From NCBI GenBank assembly GCA_038818725.1, contig JAWAYL010000015.1:1-26301 (forward strand): a stretch of 26,301 bases of DNA, read 5' to 3'. A program made the position numbers and the translations under genes. The DNA comes from JACIWB01 sp038818725. GTDB lineage: Archaea; Thermoplasmatota; E2; UBA202; JdFR-43. Below the pieces are notes generated by a model. It did not search any database. It saw only the letters and a list, made by a program, of their open reading frames with translations, and had not been told where the DNA came from. Positions 14,571 through 21,941 of the stretch are shown piece after piece; position 1 is the stretch's first letter, and each line of letters starts with the position of its first letter.

Positions 14571-15408
14571 ATATCCTTCTATATTCTTCAACGGTATCTT
14601 CAAAAAATTTTTTTACTCCTTCTTGTGTTTTTGGATGAATAATCATTTCCTTTAAAACATTGAAGGGAATTGTTGCTATGTCTACACCAAGCTCTGCTAC
14701 TTCCCTTACTTGGCGTGCATTTCTTATGCTTGCGGCGATTATTTTTGTTTTAAAATTGTATGCACTATAAATAGATATTATGCTTCTTATCAAATCAGAT
14801 CCACTATATACTCCATTATCAGAGTAGTTTACATTCTTTTTGTATATATCTGAAATATTTCCCTCCGCTATGAGGTGTTTTTCCTCAATTTTTTTCACCA
14901 TATTATAATCATAGTAATCCCACTTCGCATATTTTATTCCAAGCTTATCCCTTATATAATCATCAACTCTCCCAACAAATGGGCTTACATAGCTTGCGCC
15001 CGCCCTCGCAACCAGTAATGCTTGAGTTGCATTCATCACAAGGGTTGCGTTTGTTTTTATCCCTTCTTCCTCAAGCGTTTTTATTGCCTTTATTCCTTCA
15101 AATGGTTCCTCTATAGATGTGCAAATTGGAATTTTTATAACAACATTGTTTTTTTCATTAAATTTTTCATTCAAAATTCTTGCCTCTTTTACCATCTCTT
15201 CTTCCCTAAACCCTCTTACCTCCAGGCTTACTGGACCATCAACAATTTTACAAATCTCTTTTATATAATCTTCCATACTCATTTTATTCTTGAATTTTTC
15301 AAAAGCTGTTTTAATAAGTGTTGGGTTTGTAGTTACTCCGTCAATAATCCCCCAATTTTTTGCCATCTTTATTTCATCTATATCCGCAGTATCAATAAAT
15401 ATTTTCAT
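14563..15408 (-). CDS. Transaldolase / fructose-6-phosphate aldolase family protein with insertion
   Basis: Class I aldolase of the MipB/TalC family. Recognisable are KIFIDTADIDEIKMAKNWGI, IDGVTTNPTLI, the Schiff-base strand VVIKIP, then GIKTNATLVMNATQALLVAR and AGASYVSPFVGRVDD. The C-terminal part is KTKIIAASIRNARQVREVAE, LGVDIATIPFNVLKEMI and HPKTQEGVKKFFED. At 281 residues it is about 60 longer than the usual 215-220. The extra stretch lies at about residues 160-212, between the VGRVDD and IIAASIR strands, and is rich in Tyr, Asp and Lys. Members of this family act on sedoheptulose-7-P/fructose-6-P or cleave fructose-6-P; which applies is not clear. A TATA element lies about 25 bp before ATG 15408. 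Confidence 0.88.
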   Translation of the reverse strand: MKIFIDTADIDEIKMAKNWGIIDGVTTNPTLIKTAFEKFKNKMSMEDYIKEICKIVDGPVSLEVRGFREEEMVKEARILNEKFNEKNNVVIKIPICTSIEEPFEGIKAIKTLEEEGIKTNATLVMNATQALLVARAGASYVSPFVGRVDDYIRDKLGIKYAKWDYYDYNMVKKIEEKHLIAEGNISDIYKKNVNYSDNGVYSGSDLIRSIISIYSAYNFKTKIIAASIRNARQVREVAELGVDIATIPFNVLKEMIIHPKTQEGVKKFFEDTVEEYRRIFM

Positions 15409-15648
15409 GATTTGAAAAAATTAGTTAAATAAATAATTTTTGACAGAAGAGGATGGAATGCAATTTTGTTAGAGAAAGAATGCAGTGTCGTAAATATTTT
15501 TATCAAATATAGCAGATGAACTGCCAGATGAGGAAGATATGGTATAATCAAACTATCTCTAATTCTCTTTCTTTCATTTTTGGTGTAAAAGAAAAATTCC
15601 AGAAACCCCTATTGCATAAGATATATAAAAGAGAAGAACATTCTTATT
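15409..15648. other. Intergenic region with traces of decayed coding sequence
   Basis: This 240-bp gap lies between divergent genes. Plus-strand frames read FDRRGWNAILLEKECSVVN and, after a one-base shift, SNIADELPDEEDMV then stop. They look like the tail of a lost gene but have no start. The left end holds the transaldolase promoter and the right end the lsm promoter. Confidence 0.3.
15617..15630 (+). promoter_or_regulatory. TATA box of the second lsm gene
   Basis: AGATATATAAAAGA is centred about 25 bp before ATG 15649. There is no Shine-Dalgarno site, so the transcript is probably leaderless. Confidence 0.55.
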
Positions 15649-15876
15649 ATGGTATTGCCCATGGACTTACTTGAAACAAGCATCAATAGAGATGTATCAA
15701 TTCGCCTTAAAGATGGAAGAATTTTAATGGGAAAGCTTACCGGTTATGATGCTTATCTTAATGTTGTGCTTGAAGATGCAAAAGAAGAAATAGAAAAGGA
15801 TAATGAAAAAATAGAAAAAAGATTAGGAAGGGTTATGGTCAGGGGAAATAATATTGTTAGTATTTCCATTCATTAA
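15649..15876 (+). CDS. Second archaeal Sm-like protein (Lsm/SmAP)
   Basis: This 75-residue Sm-fold protein differs from the copy at 11879. The Sm1 region is RDVSIRLKDGRILMGKLTGY followed by DAYLNVVLEDA. The linker before Sm2 is longer and charged (KEEIEKDNEKIEKRLG). The Sm2 motif is RVMVRGNNIVSI. MDLL (residue 5) is an alternative start, but the TATA distance favours ATG 15649. Many archaea carry two Sm paralogues; whether they form mixed or separate rings is unknown. It stands just before trkA with a separate TATA element between them. Confidence 0.93.
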   Translation: MVLPMDLLETSINRDVSIRLKDGRILMGKLTGYDAYLNVVLEDAKEEIEKDNEKIEKRLGRVMVRGNNIVSISIH

Positions 15877-15922
15877 AGAAAAAGTTTAATACATTATAAA
15901 TATTATCAGAAGTTGATGAAAT

Positions 15923-16573
15923 ATGTATCTCCTAATCGTTGGGGCTGGAAAAATAGGAGAAAAGCTCATAGAATTAGCCCTTCAGAACAAGGATGATGTT
16001 GTGGTTATAGAAAAAAATAAGGAAAAATGCGAAGAAATATCAAAAAAATATGATGTGGTAGTAATAAATGCGGACGCCACCCTCAAAGAAACCCTCCTTG
16101 AGGCGGGCGCGGACGCTGCAAATGCAATTTTAACAACAGCTGATGATGCAACAAACCTGCTTGTTGTTTCGCTTGCAAAATCGCTTGGCATACCATTGCT
16201 TGTATCGATAGTAAATGAAGAAGAAAATAGGGCAATGTTTATAGAAAAAGGAGTAAATATTGTTGAAAATCCGAGTTTAATTACTGCTGAACATCTTTAT
16301 AGAGCAATTCGCCATCCTCTTGTAAAGGAATATATAAATCTTGGAGATAAAATGGAAATATTCAAATTAGGAATTCCAGAAAACTCAAAGATGGTTGGAA
16401 AGAAGGTTGAAGATGCCCGTCTTCCAAAGATGGTTACATTAATTGCAATAGAAAGAGGTGAGCAGGTGATTTTACCATCTCCAGATACTTTTTTCGAAGC
16501 AGGTGATTTGGTAACATTTCTTGCAAGGAAAGATAAAATAGATGATGTGATGAAAATCTTTCTTAAAGAATAA
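15923..16573 (+). CDS. trkA: TrkA-type potassium uptake regulatory subunit (KTN/RCK)
   Basis: This 216-residue cytoplasmic gating protein binds NAD(H)/ATP and controls the TrkH channel encoded immediately after it. The TrkA-N Rossmann domain starts MYLLIVGAGKIGEKLIELAL, with the acidic strand end VVVIEKN, NADAT, and ILTTADDATNLLVVSLAKSL. A TrkA-C domain follows (about 135-216; FKLGIPENSKMVGKKVEDAR ... AGDLVTFLARKDKIDDV). It has a single TrkA-N/TrkA-C pair, about half the length of duplicated bacterial TrkA. TATA ATTATAAATA lies about 25 bp upstream. Its TAA stop shares one base with the trkH ATG. Confidence 0.93.
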   Translation: MYLLIVGAGKIGEKLIELALQNKDDVVVIEKNKEKCEEISKKYDVVVINADATLKETLLEAGADAANAILTTADDATNLLVVSLAKSLGIPLLVSIVNEEENRAMFIEKGVNIVENPSLITAEHLYRAIRHPLVKEYINLGDKMEIFKLGIPENSKMVGKKVEDARLPKMVTLIAIERGEQVILPSPDTFFEAGDLVTFLARKDKIDDVMKIFLKE

Positions 16574-18039
16574 TGATTAATAAAATAGTATTGAATAACA
16601 ACATAAAAATTATATTGAGAGATACAGGAAGAATATTGATTATTGTAGGAATCGCGTCTTTTTTTGTAAATATAGTAGGGATAATTTTTAAGGAAATTGA
16701 TTACATCAAATGGTTTATATTGATGTCATCTATTTTTTTGATTGTTGGTTACATTTTCTCGCTTTTAGGAAAAACAGATTATGAAACTAGGTTAAGGCAT
16801 GCAATGATAATAGCGGTGCTGTGCTGGATTATCTTATCAATGATTTCTGCCATTCCTTTTTGCCTTATTCCAGATAGGGATGGTTTAAAACTTGATTACT
16901 TATCTGCTCTTTTTGAAGGAACAGCAGGATGGAGTGGAACTGGTTTAACAATGTATTCGCAGCCGAGCAAATTGCCCCATATACTCCAATTTTGGAGAAG
17001 CTTCAGCCAGTGGGTTGGAAGTGCTGGAATAATAGTTCTTGCGATAGCAGTTCTTTTTCGCCCAGGAAGCGGGGCATTTACTCTATATAAATCTGAAGGA
17101 AGAGAGGAGAGAATAAAGCCAAGTGCAATTTCAACCGCGAAAATGATATGGATTATCTATCTCTTTTATACCGTAATTGGAATAATAATACTTTTATTAC
17201 TTGGTATGCCAGCATGGGAATCAGTAAATCATGCTATGACAGCAATTGCTACAGGTGGTTTTTCTGTTAGAGACGATAGCTTGGCTACATATTCTGCTGC
17301 AATAAAATTTGTAATTGTTCTTATGATGATATTTGGTGCAACTTCTTTTCTTGCACATTATGAACTTCTTTATAGAAAGATAAAAAAATTTATTAGAGAC
17401 ATACAATTCCAGGCAATGCTTATTATTATTCTAATTGGTATATTGCTTTTGCTAGTTTTTGGAAAGATTAATTTCTTTGAATCAGCTTTTCACTTTATTT
17501 CTGCTTTAACAACAACAGGTTTTTCAACAACAAATCTCTCTAATTGGTCAGAAAACGCGAAATTTTTGCTCTCCATAGCTATGATTGTTGGCGGGGCGGC
17601 GGGCTCCACTGCGGGGGGGATAAAATTAGTTAGGATAATTTTGCTTTTCAAAGGGATAGGATGGAAGTTGAAAAGAGCTTTTTTACCAGCAAGAAGCACC
17701 TTTCCATATAAATTTGGAGAAGATTTTTTATTAAAAGAAGAAGCGATGGAAATACTTGGTGAAGCATCAGTGATTTCATTTTTATGGGTTGGTTTCCTTA
17801 TCTTTAGTGCATTAATAGTTTCTTCTTCAACTGGTGAGGGTTTAATAAACTCTTTTTTTGAGGTATGCTCTGCCCAAGGAGGGGTTGGATTAAGTGTTGG
17901 TATAACAAAAATTGCAATGCCATGGTCTGCAAAACTCATGCTTATATTTAATATGTGGCTTGGAAGGCTTGAAATAATACCATTCCTAGTTATGTTGAGA
18001 AGCATTTATCATTTTGTAGTAGGGAAGAAAGTTTATTGA
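16573..18039 (+). CDS. trkH: TrkH-type potassium uptake channel protein
   Basis: This 488-residue polytopic membrane protein moves K+ into the cell with its TrkA partner. Four pore loops with filter glycines can be picked out: GWSGTGLTMY, AIATGGFSVRDDS, ALTTTGFSTTNLSNW and AQGGVGLSVG. They alternate with long hydrophobic helices, consistent with the four M1-P-M2 repeats of the Trk/Ktr/HKT family plus two extra N-terminal helices. The motif GGAAGSTAGGIKLVRI, typical of the TrkH intramembrane loop, is present. The start overlaps the trkA stop by one base (TAATG). It abuts the convergent tfrA stop with no gap. Confidence 0.94.
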   Translation: MINKIVLNNNIKIILRDTGRILIIVGIASFFVNIVGIIFKEIDYIKWFILMSSIFLIVGYIFSLLGKTDYETRLRHAMIIAVLCWIILSMISAIPFCLIPDRDGLKLDYLSALFEGTAGWSGTGLTMYSQPSKLPHILQFWRSFSQWVGSAGIIVLAIAVLFRPGSGAFTLYKSEGREERIKPSAISTAKMIWIIYLFYTVIGIIILLLLGMPAWESVNHAMTAIATGGFSVRDDSLATYSAAIKFVIVLMMIFGATSFLAHYELLYRKIKKFIRDIQFQAMLIIILIGILLLLVFGKINFFESAFHFISALTTTGFSTTNLSNWSENAKFLLSIAMIVGGAAGSTAGGIKLVRIILLFKGIGWKLKRAFLPARSTFPYKFGEDFLLKEEAMEILGEASVISFLWVGFLIFSALIVSSSTGEGLINSFFEVCSAQGGVGLSVGITKIAMPWSAKLMLIFNMWLGRLEIIPFLVMLRSIYHFVVGKKVY

Positions 18040-19689
18040 TTATAATATATCTATTGCTCTTGATAAAACTCTCTTTTCTCTGTAATCTGGCAATATCATT
18101 GGTGCTTTTCTTTTTTCTTCTATTCCTTCTTTTTTTAATTCATCTATATATCTTTTTACATGTTCCATATTCAATTTTCCAATCCTGCAATTTCTTACAT
18201 ATTTAGCAGCAGAAATGCCAGCTATTCTTCCAAATACTTGCGTATCTAGCAACGAATTTCCCATAAGGCGATTTTTTCCATGAACTCCACCAGTTACTTC
18301 ACCAGCAGCAAATAAGCCGTGTATAACTCCCTTTGGAGATAAAACTTCAGCATTTGAGTTTATTTCTATTCCTCCATTCTGATAATGCAATGTCGGAAAT
18401 ACTAAAATTGGCTCTTCTCTCATATCTATATCAAATCTTTTGAACATCCTAAACATTGCTCCAAGTCTTTTTTCTATTGTTCCTTCTCCATGCAAAATAT
18501 CTATCATTGGCGAATCAAGCCATATTCCACGCATTCCAGTTGGAGTAATAACTCCTTTATTCCTTCCATAACACTCTCTTATGATTGCAGACGCTTCAAC
18601 ATCTCTTGGCTCAAGAGGATGAACAAATTGCTCACCATCACTGTTTAATGGCTGAGCTCCTAAGCTACGGACTTTTTCTGTCACTAGCAATCCTACTATT
18701 TGCTCTGGATATGCAACGCCTGTTGGATGATATTGGACAGAATCCATATCACGCAAAATTGCTCCTACACGATATGCAAGAACAACCCCATCACATGTCG
18801 CCCCATAATGATTTGTTGTTGGAAATCCTTGGATATGCAAGCGACCAAAACCACCAGTTGCAATTATTGTTGCTTTTGCCTTTACAACATAATATTGATC
18901 AGTTTCAAGATTGTAAATTATAGCCCCTGCCGCCTTTCCCTCATTATCCATAAGAAGCTCAATTGCTGGAGAAAATTCAATAACATTTATTCCAACATTT
19001 CGCACTTCATCTCTCAAAACACGCATTATCTCCATTCCAGTATAATCTTTTGCTGAGTGCATCCTCCGCCTGCAAGTTCCTCCTCCATGAACAGTTATCA
19101 TTTCTCCGTCCTCATTTTTATCATACATTACTCCAAGCTCTTCATGCCATTTAATTATAGAAGGAGCATCTATAACAAGCCTTTCAACAAGCTCTGGCTT
19201 ATTTGCAAAATGCCCCCCTCCGATAACATCTAAATAGTGCAATAAAGGAGAATCATTTTCCTTATCAGCGGCTTGTATTCCTCCTTGAGCCATCATTGTG
19301 TTTGCATCTCCATTCCTCAATTTTGTTGCAATCAATATATTCTCTGGCTTTATTCCATTGTAATATGCAAACAACGCAGCAGCGCAGCCTGCCCCTCCGC
19401 CACCAATTATAAGTATATCTGTTTGGTAATCAATGTTATTCAAATCTATTTCATCTGGATTTTCAAGAGGATATGCTTCGAGTAAGTCAGCAACTTCATT
19501 TGGGACAATTGCACCTTTACTTACTCCTACCTTTATTTTTCTTTTTGCCTCTGGCTTATAATCAGGATGCCATTTCAAAAGCAATTCCTCTTTTTCCTTT
19601 TCTTTTAGCCTTTCCGGCAATTTATGCAATCTTTCCTCTCTTGTTTTTTCAACTTTTTCTATAGAACGCCTCATTTCTTTTGGATACAT
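18040..19689 (-). CDS. tfrA: Fumarate reductase/succinate dehydrogenase flavoprotein subunit (TfrA-like)
   Basis: This 549-residue flavoprotein has the FAD fold DILIIGGGGAGCAAALFAY at about 91-109, then AQGGIQAA, HGGGTCRRRMHSAKDYTGME, ATGGFGRLH, the substrate loop VQYHPTGV, and the C-terminal NRLMGNSLLDTQVFGRIAG with the catalytic-region Arg. Two features stand out. An N-terminal extension of about 90 charged residues precedes the FAD domain. And at the place where covalent Sdh/Frd have SHT, this protein has ANT (Asn130), so FAD is probably non-covalent. It is the last gene of the hdr-mvh-tfr operon, zero bases after tfrB, with GGTGAT before the ATG. The direction of reaction is inferred as fumarate reduction from its partners. 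Confidence 0.88.
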   Translation of the reverse strand: MYPKEMRRSIEKVEKTREERLHKLPERLKEKEKEELLLKWHPDYKPEAKRKIKVGVSKGAIVPNEVADLLEAYPLENPDEIDLNNIDYQTDILIIGGGGAGCAAALFAYYNGIKPENILIATKLRNGDANTMMAQGGIQAADKENDSPLLHYLDVIGGGHFANKPELVERLVIDAPSIIKWHEELGVMYDKNEDGEMITVHGGGTCRRRMHSAKDYTGMEIMRVLRDEVRNVGINVIEFSPAIELLMDNEGKAAGAIIYNLETDQYYVVKAKATIIATGGFGRLHIQGFPTTNHYGATCDGVVLAYRVGAILRDMDSVQYHPTGVAYPEQIVGLLVTEKVRSLGAQPLNSDGEQFVHPLEPRDVEASAIIRECYGRNKGVITPTGMRGIWLDSPMIDILHGEGTIEKRLGAMFRMFKRFDIDMREEPILVFPTLHYQNGGIEINSNAEVLSPKGVIHGLFAAGEVTGGVHGKNRLMGNSLLDTQVFGRIAGISAAKYVRNCRIGKLNMEHVKRYIDELKKEGIEEKRKAPMILPDYREKRVLSRAIDIL

Positions 19690-20367
19690 TTAATCACCTG
19701 GCTCTATATCTCTTTCATTATACATTTTTCTCAACTCTTCCAAACTTTTCTTCATTAATTCTTTAATCGCATTATTATATTTTCCTTCCTCAATTTCCTT
19801 CACTCTTTTTTCTAAATGCTTTGATCTTGGAGCAATATATTTTCCATATAAGCGCCTTGCAAGCTGTGCAACATGGTAATGAACTATTTCAGCTGGGCAT
19901 CTTATAGCACATAGCCCGCACTGAATGCAATCAAAGCTTAATTCAGCTGCTTTCTTTATATCCCCTCTTAAAGAAGCTTGTATATAGTCCATTACTTCAA
20001 GCTGTTGAGGACATGCTTTTGTGCATGTATTGCATGAAACACATCTTGCAATTTCAGGATAAAAATTTAAAATTGTTTTATCATCTGCCTTAATTTTTTC
20101 AATATTATAAATTGCCTTATTTGCTGGAGAAAATGGAAGCTGAACAAGATGCATTCCTTCTTCAACAGTTTTCTGGCAAGCTAAGTCAGCATATAGCTTA
20201 TAATCCCCTTCCTTCCTATATATTGTTGCGCAAGCCCCGCAAAAGCCCGCCCTGCAGCCCGCGCCGCGAATGTAGCGGTAGCCTGCATATTCCATCGCTT
20301 TCATTATTGTAAGTCCAGCTGGCACCTTATACTCCTTTCCCATAATATATATTCTAACTTCTTCCAT
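19690..20367 (-). CDS. tfrB: Fumarate reductase iron-sulfur subunit (short TfrB / SdhB-like)
   Basis: This 225-residue electron-transfer subunit has an N-terminal [2Fe-2S] plant-type domain with Cys38, 43, 46 and 64 (GCRAGFCGACATIY, LACQ). Two full ferredoxin motifs follow, CVSCNTCTKACP (109-119) and CIQCGLCAIRCP (147-157). The second has four Cys rather than the three-Cys [3Fe-4S] site of classical SdhB. Methanogen TfrB has an extra C-terminal HdrB-like half of about 260 residues. Here that half is missing but an HdrB-type gene sits immediately upstream. I chose ATG 20367 because GGAGG lies 6 nt before it and it follows the hdrB stop by one base. ATG 20388 would overlap hdrB. Confidence 0.88.
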   Translation of the reverse strand: MEEVRIYIMGKEYKVPAGLTIMKAMEYAGYRYIRGAGCRAGFCGACATIYRKEGDYKLYADLACQKTVEEGMHLVQLPFSPANKAIYNIEKIKADDKTILNFYPEIARCVSCNTCTKACPQQLEVMDYIQASLRGDIKKAAELSFDCIQCGLCAIRCPAEIVHYHVAQLARRLYGKYIAPRSKHLEKRVKEIEEGKYNNAIKELMKKSLEELRKMYNERDIEPGD

Positions 20368-20368
20368 T

Positions 20369-21163
20369 TTATCCCTCCAATGCTTCAAGCATTACTTCGC
20401 TGAAATAGAGGACAGGCAAACCAGCAAAGCTTGTATAATGCTTTTTTACTTCTTCCTGAATTTCATTTAGATTGAAATGGCAAAGAGGGCAGCTTGTTAT
20501 TATTGCATCCGCTCCATTTCTTTTTGCATTGCTTACTATACGATAGCATCTTTCCGCAACTGCATTTCGATTATTAACAACAGTATATGAGCCACAGCAT
20601 TCATTTTTTAAAGGAAAATTTATTGCTTTTCCTCCACATGCTTCTATTATTCTTTCCATAATTTTCGGATTTTCAAACTCATCAATAGCAATGCTTTTAG
20701 GGCGAAGTAGCAAACATCCATAGTAGCAGGCATAATTTTTATTCAGTGGCTTCTTCACTTTTTCCCTTATTTTATCTTCCATATTTTTTAAAATTTCAAG
20801 AGGATGAATAACTTCAATACTCCCATCATAGTCAATTTCTTCATCCATGAAAGAATTTATTTTATTCATTGCTTCCTTATCATTCCTTGCCATTTCATTT
20901 GCCTGCTTTAAAGTATTGTAGCATATCGAGCATAGAGTTGTTAATTTATCATAACCTTCTTCTTTTGCTTTTATTAAATTCCTTATTGCAGCAAGCTTAT
21001 ACATCAAATTATCTTTTGTTAAGCTATAAACTGTTCCACAGCAATACCATTTTTTAAGCTCAATTATCTCAACATCTAATTTTTTAAACAATTTTATTGC
21101 AGCATCTTCAAATTTTTTTGCATCTGTTTTTAATGTGCATCCAGGATAATATGCTATTTTCAT
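20369..21163 (-). CDS. hdrB: HdrB-type CCG-domain protein (heterodisulfide reductase subunit B / SdhE-like)
   Basis: This 264-residue protein has two complete cysteine-rich CCG domains. The first has Cys9, Cys41-Cys42 and Cys78/Cys81 (YYPGCTLKT, WYCCG, CSICYNTL). The second has Cys146/150, Cys189-190 and Cys225/228 (CYYGCLLLRP, ECCGSYT, CPLCHFNL). In HdrB these hold two non-cubane [4Fe-4S] clusters where CoM-S-S-CoB is reduced. The same domain forms the C-terminal half of methanogen TfrB and the SdhE subunit of some archaeal/bacterial Sdh. Its place between hdrC and tfrB makes either role, or both, possible. The start has GGGGTGA just upstream and lies 3 nt after hdrC. Confidence 0.9.
   Translation of the reverse strand: MKIAYYPGCTLKTDAKKFEDAAIKLFKKLDVEIIELKKWYCCGTVYSLTKDNLMYKLAAIRNLIKAKEEGYDKLTTLCSICYNTLKQANEMARNDKEAMNKINSFMDEEIDYDGSIEVIHPLEILKNMEDKIREKVKKPLNKNYACYYGCLLLRPKSIAIDEFENPKIMERIIEACGGKAINFPLKNECCGSYTVVNNRNAVAERCYRIVSNAKRNGADAIITSCPLCHFNLNEIQEEVKKHYTSFAGLPVLYFSEVMLEALEG
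20374..20378 (-). promoter_or_regulatory. Shine-Dalgarno site that decides the tfrB start
   Basis: GGAGG on the minus strand, 6 nt before ATG 20367 and within the last codons of hdrB. It supports the shorter TfrB N-terminus. Confidence 0.55.
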
Positions 21164-21166
21164 TTT

Positions 21167-21520
21167 TCACCCCGTATATTTTCTTGTTGCGCTTACAACA
21201 GCTATTTGAGGCAAATTCTTTATTTTATTTACCTTTAAATAATCAACATTTTTGCGAAGCTTTATAGCACGTAAAGCTTCCATAATTTTTGTTATATCAA
21301 CGTTCTTCGGGCATCTTGTCCCGCACTGATAGCACTGGGCGCAAATCCAAGGTGTTTTTGAGTCTATAACTTCTTCATTTCCTCTTAAAATAAGCAATAT
21401 CACTTGATTTGGAAGAAAATCCATCTGCTCCACCATAGGGCAGCCGGCGGAGCATTTCCCGCACTGATAGCATGCATAAAGATTTTCTCCTGATAGCTCT
21501 TCAACTTTTTTTGCGAGCAT
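21167..21520 (-). CDS. hdrC: Heterodisulfide reductase subunit C (short form)
   Basis: This 117-residue electron carrier has two [4Fe-4S] motifs, CYQCGKCSAGCP (Cys17, 20, 23, 27) and CAQCYQCGTRCP (Cys60, 63, 66, 70), in the HdrC spacing. It would pass electrons from HdrA to HdrB. It is shorter than the roughly 180-residue methanogen HdrC; the trimmed part is the C-terminal helical region. The ATG at 21520 has GAGGAAG just upstream and lies 20 nt inside the end of the protease gene. No other Met fits before the first Cys motif. hdrB follows after 3 nt. Confidence 0.9.
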   Translation of the reverse strand: MLAKKVEELSGENLYACYQCGKCSAGCPMVEQMDFLPNQVILLILRGNEEVIDSKTPWICAQCYQCGTRCPKNVDITKIMEALRAIKLRKNVDYLKVNKIKNLPQIAVVSATRKYTG

Positions 21521-21941
21521 TTTCTTCCTCCAGAATTTCTTTAATTTTATTTAAAACAACTGGGATTGCTTTTTTAACTTCTTCTGAAATTCCTCCAAAA
21601 TCAACATTGCTTATCTCAATTCCTATTATTCTTAATTTCGGCATTTTGATGTAATTTTTTAAAATATTGTAAGCATGAACAAAATTTGCATCATGATTTA
21701 ATCTTCCTTCATATTCATTTATTCTTAATTCTTTAACATTTCCTTCATTTTCTCCCCTATATGCATCTATTATTATAGCCAAATCATAGCCCGCTATCAT
21801 CTCACATATTTCTACGCCTCCAGCCATCGATTTCTCAATTTTTATATCATTTGATATATCTTGTAACATATCAGCAATAATAATTCCTATTCCATCATTT
21901 CCAAGCAGAGGATTTCCAACTCCAACAATTATTTTATCCAT
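21501..21941 (-). CDS. Hydrogenase maturation endopeptidase (HycI/FrcD-type)
   Basis: This 146-residue protease of the HyaD/HycI family (peptidase M52) trims the C-terminus of the [NiFe] large subunit after nickel insertion. It begins DKIIVGVGNPLLGNDGIGI, with the conserved N-terminal GxGNxLxxDDGxG-like loop that carries a nickel-sensing acidic residue (here Asn-Asp, GND). A second acidic site appears in LAIIIDAY, and a His in DANFVHAYN. The start is preceded by GAGGAT and overlaps the mvhA stop by 8 nt. Its position right after mvhA makes MvhA the obvious substrate. Confidence 0.88.
   Translation of the reverse strand: MDKIIVGVGNPLLGNDGIGIIIADMLQDISNDIKIEKSMAGGVEICEMIAGYDLAIIIDAYRGENEGNVKELRINEYEGRLNHDANFVHAYNILKNYIKMPKLRIIGIEISNVDFGGISEEVKKAIPVVLNKIKEILEEENARKKS

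Noticed and set aside
15516..15674. Plus-strand frame of about 52 codons (MNCQMRKIWYNQTISNS...) overlapping the lsm start
   Set aside because: It spans the lsm TATA box, has no ribosome site and its composition is not convincing.
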